From: an uncultured Bacteroides sp.
GTDB taxonomy: Bacteria; Bacteroidota; Bacteroidia; Bacteroidales; Bacteroidaceae
Direction: 5' to 3'
DNA length: 64,000 bases
NCBI GenBank assembly: GCA_900552645.1
Contig: USAN01000004.1
Coordinates: forward strand, 1 to 64,000
Shown: positions 15,531 through 25,077 of the stretch, in pieces
How positions within the stretch are numbered: the stretch's first letter is position 1
Layout: every line of letters begins with the position of its first letter
The notes under the pieces: model-generated
The model's input: the letters and a program-made list of their open reading frames with translations, nothing else
Databases searched by the model: none
Told to the model about the DNA's origin: nothing
Made by a program: the position numbers and the translations under genes

Positions 15531-16631
15531 TTAAACTTCGTCTTCTATTGTATCTAATTTCAATTTATCACTATCATCACGTCTTTCATAGTACTGCTTG
15601 CGCAAAGGACGAGCAGATATTTCACTTTCAATTTCTCGGCTACGGAAAATATCAAGAGCTGTATATATAGCCTGACGGAAGGAATCTTCGGATGCAATTC
15701 CCTGTCCTGCTATATCATAAGCTGTACCATGAGCAGGAGAGGTTCTTACTATAGGCAATCCTGCAGTATAATTTACTCCTTCATCCATAGCCAGAGCCTT
15801 GAAAGGTGCCAATCCTTGATCATGATACATAGCAAGTATGCCATCAAAATGCGAAAAATTTCCCGATCCCATGAATCCATCTGCCGGATAAGGACCAAAA
15901 CATTGAATACCTTCAGTTACAAGTTCCTTTATTGCCGGCATAATAACTTCTCTCTCTTCATTACCTATCAATCCTTCATCGCCTGCATGTGGATTAAGAG
16001 AGAACACAGCTATTCGTGGAGAATCTATACCAAAATCTACCTTAAGTGATTTATAGAATATTTCGGCTTTTTCCTTAATCAGATCTTTTGTTATAGTAGT
16101 TGAAATCTGACTTACAGGAATATGTCCTGTAACCAATGCTATGCGGAAGTCATCTTTTAAAAGTATCATCAGTGCCTTATTTCCATCCCCAACTCTATTC
16201 TCTATATATTCTGTATGACCAGGAAAAGAGAATGTTTCTGACTGTATAGTCTTCTTATTAATAGGTGCTGTAACCAGCACATCTATCATTCCGTTATTAT
16301 AGTCCTCCAAAGCACGCTCAAGCGAATCAAGCGCTGCCTTTCCGGCTTCTATAGTAGGCAACCCAAGATCGACCTTAATGTCATCTTCAACACAATTAAG
16401 AACATTTACTCTGTCATCCTGAAATTCATTAATAGTATTAATTATACTAAAGGATGTTTGAATATCCATACTTTTTCTATGATATGTAGCAACCTTTGGC
16501 GAACCATATATTATAGGGGTACAAAGTTCCAACATAGAAGGATTTGAGAAAGTTTTCAATATTACTTCATATCCTATTCCGTTGATATCACCATGAGTAA
16601 TACCTACGCGTATCTTTTTATTTTCCATCAA
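15531..16631 (-). CDS. pdxA: 4-hydroxythreonine-4-phosphate dehydrogenase
   Basis: A 366-residue PdxA with family motifs VGITHGDINGIGYEVI at the start, TAPINKKTIQ, FPGHTEYI and the C-terminal YHDQGLAPFKAL and RTSPAHGTAYDIAG. It oxidises 4-phosphohydroxythreonine in pyridoxal-phosphate synthesis, using a divalent metal. It follows the DUF4837 gene by 26 bp and precedes the nucleotidyltransferase by 1 bp. It therefore joins the conserved rlmN-DUF4837-pdxA block to the inositol-lipid genes in one apparent transcript. Confidence 0.95.
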   Translation of the reverse strand: MMENKKIRVGITHGDINGIGYEVILKTFSNPSMLELCTPIIYGSPKVATYHRKSMDIQTSFSIINTINEFQDDRVNVLNCVEDDIKVDLGLPTIEAGKAALDSLERALEDYNNGMIDVLVTAPINKKTIQSETFSFPGHTEYIENRVGDGNKALMILLKDDFRIALVTGHIPVSQISTTITKDLIKEKAEIFYKSLKVDFGIDSPRIAVFSLNPHAGDEGLIGNEEREVIMPAIKELVTEGIQCFGPYPADGFMGSGNFSHFDGILAMYHDQGLAPFKALAMDEGVNYTAGLPIVRTSPAHGTAYDIAGQGIASEDSFRQAIYTALDIFRSREIESEISARPLRKQYYERRDDSDKLKLDTIEDEV

Positions 16632-16657
16632 TATAGATTTTGTCTTATTTTACTATA

Positions 16658-17707
16658 TTACTTCTGTTTATTATCTTCTGTCATAATATCTCCTACAGGA
16701 ATTTCTTCACTGTTCTTTTCATTTGGAAGTTTTAATGTATATAAAGAAGCTTCCATCTGTCTCATTAGATTACGCTTTAATTTATCCGGAGAATAGATAA
16801 ATCCTTCAACAACAACTACACGCTTATTAGCCTTATCCACACGAGCATGTGATACGAAAGGACCTCCCATCATATCATTTTCCATCTGCCACAATCCTCT
16901 TGCCTCGAATCCGTAATCACCCTTTACCGCTATATCCTTTACATCTACAAATCTACCATCGGTAGCCATATACATCCCTTCACGTTCACCAGGAATATTT
17001 ATTTTCATTACCGAATCGCGTTTGTTTATAAAATAATCTTTTGTAAATGTATCTTTATCTGTATATGGATAAGTATATATAACAAAGTTCATATCGGCTG
17101 TTGCACGGTTTGTCGACGCCCAAAGAAAATCTTTTCCTACCTTGTAGTTAGACAATTCAGAAGGTATCCATATATCTACGTCGAACATGCTCTTAACTTT
17201 AGCTCCGACTGCATCATTATGCTTTTCTTTAAGTAGTGATATCTGACGATTCATTTCCGATTTTACGAAAAAGTCTATTATAAGCTGACCATGCTTTTCT
17301 ACATATTCCTGAAAAGACTTTTCGTTTGGAGCCTGAATTGTCATTATCATCTGAGGAGAAGCATATACATCACGCGAAAATTTAAATTTAGGCTGAGTAT
17401 ATATCTCCTGAATATCGACCACTATAATGTTTCTGAAGATTTTCATTACACGATCAAAATGATCCATATCTATAGTAGATATTCTGAAAGATCTTTCAGG
17501 TTGCGGCAATCCTGGAACGTCTTTATCAAGAACATTGAATAATGCTCGGCCAGCAGGCTTTTCCCATTGTGCTTTATTTACGACAACAAGCATCTCATAT
17601 GGACGACCGCTTGAAGTTGGAGTAAAAAGATTCTTTTCACCTTTTTTGCATGATGCCATCATTAACAACATCATCACAATACTTAAATATAGAAATGCTT
17701 TTTTCAT
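16658..17707 (-). CDS. DUF4837 family lipoprotein
   Basis: A 349-residue envelope protein starting MKKAFLYLSIVMMLLMMASC, a lipoprotein signal with the lipidated cysteine at residue 20. The body contains TPTSSGRPYEMLVVV and YGFEARGLWQME, patterns of the Bacteroidota DUF4837 family, whose function is unknown. The position between rlmN (17 bp upstream) and pdxA (26 bp downstream) is common in the group as I recall it. It is probably attached to a membrane facing the periplasm. Confidence 0.83.
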   Translation of the reverse strand: MKKAFLYLSIVMMLLMMASCKKGEKNLFTPTSSGRPYEMLVVVNKAQWEKPAGRALFNVLDKDVPGLPQPERSFRISTIDMDHFDRVMKIFRNIIVVDIQEIYTQPKFKFSRDVYASPQMIMTIQAPNEKSFQEYVEKHGQLIIDFFVKSEMNRQISLLKEKHNDAVGAKVKSMFDVDIWIPSELSNYKVGKDFLWASTNRATADMNFVIYTYPYTDKDTFTKDYFINKRDSVMKINIPGEREGMYMATDGRFVDVKDIAVKGDYGFEARGLWQMENDMMGGPFVSHARVDKANKRVVVVEGFIYSPDKLKRNLMRQMEASLYTLKLPNEKNSEEIPVGDIMTEDNKQK

Positions 17708-17724
17708 ACTCTTTACTTTATTGG

Positions 17725-18771
17725 TTACTTGTTTTCCTGTTTTTCCTCTTCATTCTTTGCTGTAGACAACATGCCACAAGCTGCAAATATATCTTCTCCT
17801 CTTGAAGCTCTTATTGTTGCAAATACTCCATGTTGAGTAAGATAATCTCTGAATTCTACAATTTTGTCCATATCGGCAGGTGCAAATTCTGTATCTGGTA
17901 TGGCATGAAATCTAATAAGATTTATTCTACACTCTATTCCCTTTAGAAGTCTTACAATTTCCTTGGCATATACCAGCGAATCATTCAATCCCTTAAATAT
18001 AATATATTCAAAAGAGAGACGGCGCTGTTTTGTAAAGTCATACTGCTTAAGAGACTCCACCATTTCTTTTATTGAAAAAGCTATTTCGGCAGGCATCCAA
18101 TCCTTACGCTGAGCCGGAAAAGGAGTATGCATACTCACTGCAAGATGACAATCACTTTCATTCAAGAATCGTTCAAATCCTTTCTTCAAACCAACTGTTG
18201 ATACAGTAATTCGTTTGGGACTCCATGCACATCCATAGTCCGATGTAAGGATATCCAACGCCTTTAATACCTCATCAATATTATCGAAAGGTTCACCCAT
18301 CCCCATGAACACTACATTTGTAAGTTTTGAAGATTCTGGAATTGAGAAAATCTGATTAAGAATTTGATTGGCAGTAAGGTTTGCAGAAAAGCCTTGTCTT
18401 CCGGTCATACAAAACTTACATCCCATTTTGCATCCTACTTGAGAAGAGACACACAATGTTGCCCGTTCTTTATCGGGTATGTAGACTGACTCAATAAAAT
18501 GATTCTGAGGAGTTTTAAAAAGATACTTTACTGTTCCATCTACGGAACGCATTTCTTCAACAGGAGCCGACAAACCTATTTCATAGCTTTCATTCAATGC
18601 ACTTCTGAACTTGGCCGAAAGATTTGTCATTTCATCTATAGATTTGATTTTTTTGTCATATATCCACGATGCTATTTGCTTTGCAGCAAACTTTGGCATT
18701 CCAATATTTTCGGTAATTTTCTGTAATTCATGGAGAGTTTTACCGACTAAATTAGTTTTTAATGTATCCAT
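17725..18771 (-). CDS. rlmN: 23S rRNA (adenine2503-C2)-methyltransferase
   Basis: A 348-residue radical SAM enzyme. The Cys triad CKMGCKFCMTG binds the 4Fe-4S cluster; VFMGMGEPFDN, ITVSTVGL and the C-terminal RASRGEDIFAACGML (with the methyl-carrying cysteine) identify RlmN. It methylates A2503 in 23S rRNA and A37 in some tRNAs. It is the first gene of a nine-gene minus-strand run. The 180 bp upstream are AT-rich and divergent from the GT-DUF4922 gene, so promoters for both should lie there. Confidence 0.95.
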   Translation of the reverse strand: MDTLKTNLVGKTLHELQKITENIGMPKFAAKQIASWIYDKKIKSIDEMTNLSAKFRSALNESYEIGLSAPVEEMRSVDGTVKYLFKTPQNHFIESVYIPDKERATLCVSSQVGCKMGCKFCMTGRQGFSANLTANQILNQIFSIPESSKLTNVVFMGMGEPFDNIDEVLKALDILTSDYGCAWSPKRITVSTVGLKKGFERFLNESDCHLAVSMHTPFPAQRKDWMPAEIAFSIKEMVESLKQYDFTKQRRLSFEYIIFKGLNDSLVYAKEIVRLLKGIECRINLIRFHAIPDTEFAPADMDKIVEFRDYLTQHGVFATIRASRGEDIFAACGMLSTAKNEEEKQENK

Positions 18772-18982
18772 ATATTTATAATATACATTTATTGCACAAA
18801 TATATATAAAAGCCTCTACTTATAAAAGTAAAAGAAAAAATAAAAGGAAATCATGACTACTATGCCATACTTAAAGAACAAATTCATATAAATAAATAAT
18901 AGAGATAATACATTTTTATTTTTATATTATATTTAAATAAATATTTTATATTATGTTTGTATGTAATTTAATACATTTTAAT

Positions 18983-21685
18983 ATGAACAAAAGAGTAAAC
19001 TGCTATATTCCTTATATTAAAGATCACACTATAAGCTTAGTTAAAGATTTACAAAAGAGTCCATTAACAAATAAAGTAATTATTCTATTTAAGACTTTAG
19101 GAGAAGACCAGCCAGATGAGATTAAAGAATTAAAAAAATATTGCCATGTTATGACGGTCGATTCTCTTATTTCACATGATACATATAAAAGAATACTAAA
19201 TCATTCATCACGTGATTATATATTAATACAGACAAAAGAAACTCCAATAAAAATAGAATATAATACAATTAAGCAGATGTATCAATATTGTGTTGGGTCT
19301 GATTCGGGAATGGTTTATTCGGATTATTATAAAATAAGTGATAACAAGAAAGAAAAGAATCCTGTAATAGATTATCAACTTGGGAGTTTTCGGGACGATT
19401 TTGACTTCGGACCTCTTGTTATGATTAACCGCGCATTTTATAAAAAATCACTAAATAAAACTTTAAGATTAGGGACCACGACAAACAAATACTCTGGATT
19501 CTATGAATTGAGACTATTTTTAAGTCTTAATTACGACTTATTTCATATCAAAGAATACTTATATTCTGAAATAGAAAATGACAATAGACTTTCTAATGAA
19601 AAACAGTTTGACTATGTTAATCCTTCAAACATAGAAGTACAGAAGGAAAGAGAAGTAATCTTTAATCAATTTTTATATAATACATTTGGTAAATTATATA
19701 ATAATTATCCCGAATTAGAATTTAATGATAATTCTTTCCCAACCAAGGCTTCTATTATAATACCGGTAAAAAATAGAGTAAAAACTATAAAGGATGCTAT
19801 TAAGTCGGCATTGAATCAGGAAACCAACTTTCCCTTCAATATAATTGTAATTGACAATCATTCTACTGATGGTACAACAGAAGCTATCAAAGAATTTAAT
19901 GATGAAAGAATTATTCACATAATACCTGAATCAGATTCTCTTGAAATTGGAGGCTGCTGGGAATTGGCTGTAAATGATAAACGATGCGGTATTTTTTCGG
20001 TACAGTTAGATAGTGACGATATCTATAGTTCAAACAATACGCTTCAAAAGATTATAGATAAGTTTGAAGAAGAAAAATGCGGAATGGTAATTGGAACCTA
20101 TTCAATAACCGACTTCAATCTAAATCCACTACCACCGGGAATAATAGATCATAAAGAATGGACCGAAGAGAACGGAATGAATAATGCATTACGCATAAAT
20201 GGTCTTGGGGCTCCTCGTGCATTCTACACCCCTATTCTTAGAACTATTGGAATTCCTAATGTAAGTTATGGTGAAGATTATGCATTGGGATTAAAAATAT
20301 CACGCTTCTACAAAATCGCACGTATTTATGATGTACTTTATTTATGTCGTAGATGGGAAGGTAATTCGGATGCTGCTTTATCAGTAGAAAAACTGAATAT
20401 AAACAATATATATAAGGACTCTCTTAGAACTCTAGAAATAAGAGAGAGAATAAAACGAAATCTAAAATCAGAGTATAGTTCGCGTCATTCATTAAATACC
20501 TACTCTATAAATTATAGTGAAGATGGAATTTATGAAGATAATGAAGATTATATATATTATAAAGATGATGATGATGATTATGAATATTATGATGAAGAAG
20601 AAGATGATGATGATGATGATGATTATGAATATTATGATGAAGAAGATGATGATGAACCTAATCCTTTTGATAGCATTCCATCTTTATTAAAAGCTCAGAT
20701 AAAGAATTGGGATCTCGCAAAAGAGAATTATTCGCTTTTAAAAGAAATAAGATCAAAAAAAGCGAGGATGACAAGTTACTATAATTTTAGAATTCAGTAC
20801 AACCCAAAAAGAATTACATCTAATTTAGCTAAGGTTGATAAACAATCTATAGAAGAAAGAAAATGTTTTTTATGTAATGCAAATCGTCCTTCACAGCAAG
20901 ATAAAATTGAGATTGAACTAAATAGAGAATATGATATTTGCGTGAATCCATATCCTATTCTTAATGACCACCTTACTCTAATATCAAAAGAACACATACC
21001 TCAAGAAATAGATTTTACAGTTATTAAAGATATGAGAACATTCGCATTATACATGAATGATTATGTAATCTTCTTTAATGGAGCGCAATGTGGTGCATCT
21101 GCACCCGACCATCTACACTATCAAGCTGTAAAGAAAAAAGATGTACCTTTATATGATTATATTAATAAGTATAATCATATATTCGATGAAGATGAGTTAG
21201 ATTATTTATATGAGGAGGAAAATGAAAATGAGAAAGAAATTAAAATAGGAAGCAATAAATACACAACAAGATATTCAGTCTCGTTAGACTGTACTATTCA
21301 ATTTATAAAAAAATATCCAACTACAGCATTTTATATAAAGGACGACAGCTCTCTTTTAGGACCTGAATACATTATTCATGTAATCAATACTTTAGAGAAG
21401 GAAGGAATAGATAGAAATATGTATAACATATTAGCTTGGTATGAACATTTAATGGATGAGTATGTGACCATTATAATTCCTCGTAGTAAACATCGTCCTG
21501 ATTGCTATTATGCAGAAGGAGAAGATAAGATTATGGTAAGTCCAGGTGCTTTAGATATGGCGGGAATAATAGTTACTACTTCTGAAAATGATTATAAAAA
21601 GATGGATCATAAAAAAATAAAATCAATAATTCAAGAAGTAGGAATTGATATCAATATAGGTAAACAATTATTTAAATCAATATAA
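18983..21685 (+). CDS. GT2-like glycosyltransferase fused to DUF4922
   Basis: About 900 residues; I prefer the ATG at 18983 (MNKRVNCYIPYI) over 18953. Residues 1-250 look like a degenerate GT-A domain (GMVYSDYY). Residues about 250-490 are a family 2 glycosyltransferase (SIIIPVKNRVKTI, VIDNHSTDGTTE, metal motif QLDSDD). A very acidic repeat linker follows. The C-terminal DUF4922 region has a CFLC pair and FNGAQCGASAPDHLHYQ with His710-x-His712-x-Gln714, like GalT/Ap4A-phosphorylase proteins. This suggests nucleotide-sugar chemistry coupled to glycosyl transfer. It is followed after 14 bp by the SpoIID gene. The substrate is unknown. Confidence 0.8.
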   Translation: MNKRVNCYIPYIKDHTISLVKDLQKSPLTNKVIILFKTLGEDQPDEIKELKKYCHVMTVDSLISHDTYKRILNHSSRDYILIQTKETPIKIEYNTIKQMYQYCVGSDSGMVYSDYYKISDNKKEKNPVIDYQLGSFRDDFDFGPLVMINRAFYKKSLNKTLRLGTTTNKYSGFYELRLFLSLNYDLFHIKEYLYSEIENDNRLSNEKQFDYVNPSNIEVQKEREVIFNQFLYNTFGKLYNNYPELEFNDNSFPTKASIIIPVKNRVKTIKDAIKSALNQETNFPFNIIVIDNHSTDGTTEAIKEFNDERIIHIIPESDSLEIGGCWELAVNDKRCGIFSVQLDSDDIYSSNNTLQKIIDKFEEEKCGMVIGTYSITDFNLNPLPPGIIDHKEWTEENGMNNALRINGLGAPRAFYTPILRTIGIPNVSYGEDYALGLKISRFYKIARIYDVLYLCRRWEGNSDAALSVEKLNINNIYKDSLRTLEIRERIKRNLKSEYSSRHSLNTYSINYSEDGIYEDNEDYIYYKDDDDDYEYYDEEEDDDDDDDYEYYDEEDDDEPNPFDSIPSLLKAQIKNWDLAKENYSLLKEIRSKKARMTSYYNFRIQYNPKRITSNLAKVDKQSIEERKCFLCNANRPSQQDKIEIELNREYDICVNPYPILNDHLTLISKEHIPQEIDFTVIKDMRTFALYMNDYVIFFNGAQCGASAPDHLHYQAVKKKDVPLYDYINKYNHIFDEDELDYLYEEENENEKEIKIGSNKYTTRYSVSLDCTIQFIKKYPTTAFYIKDDSSLLGPEYIIHVINTLEKEGIDRNMYNILAWYEHLMDEYVTIIIPRSKHRPDCYYAEGEDKIMVSPGALDMAGIIVTTSENDYKKMDHKKIKSIIQEVGIDINIGKQLFKSI
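20564..20661 (+). repeat. 45-bp coding tandem repeat (acidic linker)
   Basis: Two copies of a GAT/GAA-rich unit 45 bp apart encode DDDYEYYDEEEDDDD-type repeats between the glycosyltransferase and DUF4922 domains. The unit length is a multiple of three, so copy-number change would keep the frame and only alter linker length. Confidence 0.75.
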
Positions 21686-21699
21686 GTAAATACAAGAAG

Positions 21700-23016
21700 A
21701 TGAAAGAACCAGAAATAAGCGTTGGAATTGTAAATGCAGAAGAAATTCATTTTTCATTAAATGGATGCTTTTTTGCAAAAGGGGAGATAGTAAGTGGAGA
21801 CCAACTAGTTTTATTCAGTGAAGGAGGAATTCTATGGAACAATAATCTATACAAGGAACTTACTTTCACACCTCATGAAGAGAATTCTTTCTTCTCTTTA
21901 TCAGATGTAACTATAGGAATTAACTTTCATTGGGAACGCCAGGAAACGCAAAGTTTCAAGGGTACATTAAAATTGGTGGTTGATGAAGGAAAGATAAACG
22001 CCATCAACATTCTGCCAGCAGAAGATTATCTTATAAGCGTAATTTCCTCCGAAATGAATGCCACATCTTCAATTGAGTTCTTGAAGGCGCATGCCGTAAT
22101 ATCAAGAAGTTGGTTATTTGCACAGATAGAAAAAAGAAAAGCTTTACGTGACAAGAATGAGGGTTTCTTCTCTTTCATAAAGACAGATACTGAATATATA
22201 AGATGGTACGACCGCGAAGATCACACAATTTTTGATGTTTGTGCAGACGATCATTGTCAGCGTTACCAGGGAATTACAAAGTCTTCTAATGCAGCCGTAA
22301 CAGAGGCCGTAAAAGAGACTCGCGGACAAATTTTAATGCATGGGAAGGGTATTTGTGATGCTCGTTTCTCGAAATGTTGCGGAGGTGTAAGCGAAGAATT
22401 TGAATATTGCTGGGAAAATAAAAGCTATCCTTATCTTACAACGGTAAGAGATTGTGACAAAGAAGAGAATCTTCCACTACCTAACCTTACTAAAGAAGAG
22501 GAAGCAGAAAAATGGATAAGATCTTATCCATCGGCATTCTGCAATACACACGATAAGAATGTTATTTCGCAAATACTGAATAATTACGATCAGGAAACTA
22601 CAGATTTCTATAGATGGAAAGTAAAATATACTCAGGAAGAGATAGCAAATCTTATAAGAAATAATTCAAAGTGCGATTATGGCAAGATAATTGACCTTAT
22701 TCCAATAGAACGAGGAAAGTCGGGTAGAATATGTAAGCTTAAAATAGTTGGTACACTGAAAACCATGACTATTGGTAAAGAACTTGAAATAAGAAGAACT
22801 TTATCCACATCTCACCTTTTCAGTTCGGCTTTCGTAGTAGACAAAGGAGAAATTGTAGATGATGCACCAGAATGGTTTATCCTAACCGGAGCCGGCTGGG
22901 GACACGGAGTAGGATTATGTCAGATAGGAGCAGCTGTAATGGGAGAAAAAGGTTATACTTACGATGAGATTCTTCTTCACTACTATAAAGGAGCAGATAT
23001 AAGGAAATTCTATTAA
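21700..23016 (+). CDS. SpoIID/LytB domain protein
   Basis: A 438-residue protein with no obvious signal peptide. The SpoIID domain is clear: NILPAEDYLISVISSEMN, LKAHAVISRSW, AVKETRGQIL, FSKCCGGVSE and the C-terminal GAGWGHGVGLCQIGA. SpoIID proteins are lytic transglycosylases or amidase enhancers acting on peptidoglycan glycan strands. Lacking a visible export signal, it may act in the cytoplasm on recycled fragments or be exported otherwise. It sits between the DUF4922 gene and the AmpG/MurT-like transporter with 14- and 17-bp gaps, a peptidoglycan-salvage context. Confidence 0.88.
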   Translation: MKEPEISVGIVNAEEIHFSLNGCFFAKGEIVSGDQLVLFSEGGILWNNNLYKELTFTPHEENSFFSLSDVTIGINFHWERQETQSFKGTLKLVVDEGKINAINILPAEDYLISVISSEMNATSSIEFLKAHAVISRSWLFAQIEKRKALRDKNEGFFSFIKTDTEYIRWYDREDHTIFDVCADDHCQRYQGITKSSNAAVTEAVKETRGQILMHGKGICDARFSKCCGGVSEEFEYCWENKSYPYLTTVRDCDKEENLPLPNLTKEEEAEKWIRSYPSAFCNTHDKNVISQILNNYDQETTDFYRWKVKYTQEEIANLIRNNSKCDYGKIIDLIPIERGKSGRICKLKIVGTLKTMTIGKELEIRRTLSTSHLFSSAFVVDKGEIVDDAPEWFILTGAGWGHGVGLCQIGAAVMGEKGYTYDEILLHYYKGADIRKFY

Positions 23017-23033
23017 AGAAACTTTATTCTATT

Positions 23034-24323
23034 ATGAAAAAAACATCACCATGGGCATGGATACCATCATTATACTTTGCAGAAGGCTTGCCATATGTAG
23101 CTGTAATGATAATATCCATGGCTATGTACAAAAAACTTGGAATATCAAATACCGACAGTGCGCTTTACACTAGCTGGCTTTATTTGCCATGGGTTATCAA
23201 ACCTCTATGGAGTCCTTTCGTTGACATAATAAAGACTAAAAGATGGTGGATTGTATGCATGCAGCTACTTATTGGGGCTGGGTTTGCGGGAATAGCATAT
23301 ACTATTCCTACAAGTCATTTCTTTCAAACATCACTAGCTTTTTTCTGGCTTATGGCTTTTAGTTCGGCCACTCACGATATAGCTGCCGATGGCTTTTATA
23401 TGTTGGGACTAACAGAGCATCAGCAAGCGGCATTTGTTGGAATAAGAAGTACCTTCTACCGAATATCAATGATAGCAGGCCAAGGTCTTCTTATAATGCT
23501 GGCAGGATATATAGAAATACGGACAGACAGCATACCTTACTCATGGTCTATAACTTTTTTTGTATTGGCCGGTATATACATATCTCTATGTTTATATCAT
23601 AAAATTATATTGCCTAGTCCTAAGAGTGACACTCGCAATTCTAATATAAAAACTCGGTATGTATTAAAGGAATTCATTGAAACATTTGTTACATTTTTCA
23701 AGAAAGATGGAATTGCCATTGCTCTACTTTTTATGCTCTTATATCGTCTGCCCGAAGCCCAATTGGCAAAAATGTCCATTCCATTTCTAATTGATCCTAT
23801 TAACAAAGGAGGATTAGGACTTACTACTGCCGAGCTTGGGGTAGTACAAGGTACCTTTGGTATTATTGGTCTGACTATAGGCGGAATATTAGGTGGACTT
23901 GCTGTAGCAAGAGATGGATTAAAAAGGTGGCTATGGCCAATGGTATGGAGTATTTCTCTACCCGATTTGGTATATGTATATCTTAGTTTTTGTCAGCCCG
24001 ACAATATAATAATAGTAAACGCATGCATTTTCATAGAGCAGTTTGGATACGGTTTCGGTTTTACTGCATATATGCTATATCTCATATACTTTTCGCAAGG
24101 AAAGTTTCAGACGGCTCATTATGCCATGTGTACAGCATTCATGGCTCTTGGTATGATGATTCCTGGAATGATGGCCGGGTGGATAGGTGACCTGATAGGT
24201 TATAAATACTTCTTTTTGTGGATTATGGTTTGCTGTTTAGTTACTTTTTTTGTGACTTCTTTAATTAAAATAGATTCAGATTTTGGAAAAAAGATTAAAC
24301 AAAAACAAAATAGTGAAGAATAG
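23034..24323 (+). CDS. AmpG/MurT-like MFS transporter
   Basis: A 429-residue major facilitator with about 12 hydrophobic segments. The start WAWIPSLYFAEGLPYVAVM and the segments WSPFVDIIKTKRWW and SSATHDIAADGFYM are typical of AmpG-type muropeptide permeases. In Tannerella forsythia a related protein, MurT, is reported to import N-acetylmuramic acid and is encoded with MurK and MurQ, homologues of which lie 4 kb downstream here. Import of peptidoglycan sugars across the inner membrane is the likely role. It is cotranscribed with the SpoIID gene. Confidence 0.87.
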   Translation: MKKTSPWAWIPSLYFAEGLPYVAVMIISMAMYKKLGISNTDSALYTSWLYLPWVIKPLWSPFVDIIKTKRWWIVCMQLLIGAGFAGIAYTIPTSHFFQTSLAFFWLMAFSSATHDIAADGFYMLGLTEHQQAAFVGIRSTFYRISMIAGQGLLIMLAGYIEIRTDSIPYSWSITFFVLAGIYISLCLYHKIILPSPKSDTRNSNIKTRYVLKEFIETFVTFFKKDGIAIALLFMLLYRLPEAQLAKMSIPFLIDPINKGGLGLTTAELGVVQGTFGIIGLTIGGILGGLAVARDGLKRWLWPMVWSISLPDLVYVYLSFCQPDNIIIVNACIFIEQFGYGFGFTAYMLYLIYFSQGKFQTAHYAMCTAFMALGMMIPGMMAGWIGDLIGYKYFFLWIMVCCLVTFFVTSLIKIDSDFGKKIKQKQNSEE

Positions 24324-24361
24324 TGTTTAATATTACATAAATAACCTAAAACAAAGAAGTC

Positions 24362-24916
24362 ATGAAAAAAATCATTCTTTTATGTATCATGAGTTTAGTA
24401 TGCTCGATAGGCATACAGGCACAGACTGATAAAAAAGAGCTTACTAAGAAAGAAAAGAAGGAAGCTCAGGCAGCATTGGACATGAGTTTATATAATGAGG
24501 CTAAATCAGCAATGGAGAATAAATCTTTCGTACTTGAAGCAGATAGAGTGATTTTCAAACGAGGAGTTACAGCATACGTAACATCAAGTACTAATTTTGT
24601 TGCGGTAGAAGGAGACAGAGCAACTGTTCAGGTGGCATTCAACATTCCGGCAAGTGGTCCTAACGGCATTGGAGGAATTACCGTAGAAGGTACTCCTTCA
24701 AGTTACAAGATAAAGGAAGATAAGAAGGGTAATGTTACACTTACTATGAGTGTTAGTGGTGTAGGTATTTCGGCACAGGTAACTATCCGACTCACTGAAG
24801 GAAATAATAATGCTACCGTCGATATTTATCCAAACTTCAATTCAAATAGAATGACTTTAACAGGCAGTCTTATTCCGTTCGAAAATTCAAGAATATTTAA
24901 AGGAAGATCTCTATAG
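24362..24916 (+). CDS. DUF4251 family periplasmic protein
   Basis: A 184-residue secreted protein. The signal peptide ends near QAQT (residues 20-22). A lysine-rich helical segment (KKELTKKEKKEAQ) follows, and then a beta-rich domain with FVLEADRVIFKRG, the pattern of DUF4251 proteins of Bacteroidota. The function is unknown. It is the last plus-strand gene before a bidirectional terminator, 38 bp after the transporter. Confidence 0.82.
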   Translation: MKKIILLCIMSLVCSIGIQAQTDKKELTKKEKKEAQAALDMSLYNEAKSAMENKSFVLEADRVIFKRGVTAYVTSSTNFVAVEGDRATVQVAFNIPASGPNGIGGITVEGTPSSYKIKEDKKGNVTLTMSVSGVGISAQVTIRLTEGNNNATVDIYPNFNSNRMTLTGSLIPFENSRIFKGRSL

Positions 24917-25012
24917 AGATTTTATATACTTGTTTATAGAAAACAATATGTCAATAGTTAATTTATAAAAGACTTTATTTCAAGACTAAATACTGATATT
25001 ACATTTTAAGAT

Positions 25013-25057
25013 AAAAGCCATATCATTACTCAATACAGAGAATATGATATGGCTTTT
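25013..25057. terminator. Bidirectional terminator
   Basis: Perfect 14-bp arms AAAAGCCATATCAT/ATGATATGGCTTTT lie between the convergent DUF4251 and alpha-galactosidase genes. A T-run follows on the plus strand and A-rich sequence precedes, so it should work in both directions. The loop resembles that of the hairpin at 2514-2551. Confidence 0.88.
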
Positions 25058-25077
25058 TTTATGTTTACTGCTATATC

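Noticed and set aside
18953..18982. Earlier start for the GT-DUF4922 gene
   Set aside because: The ten extra residues are hydrophobic filler before MNKRVNCYIPYI; the second ATG gives a more sensible start, though this is not certain.
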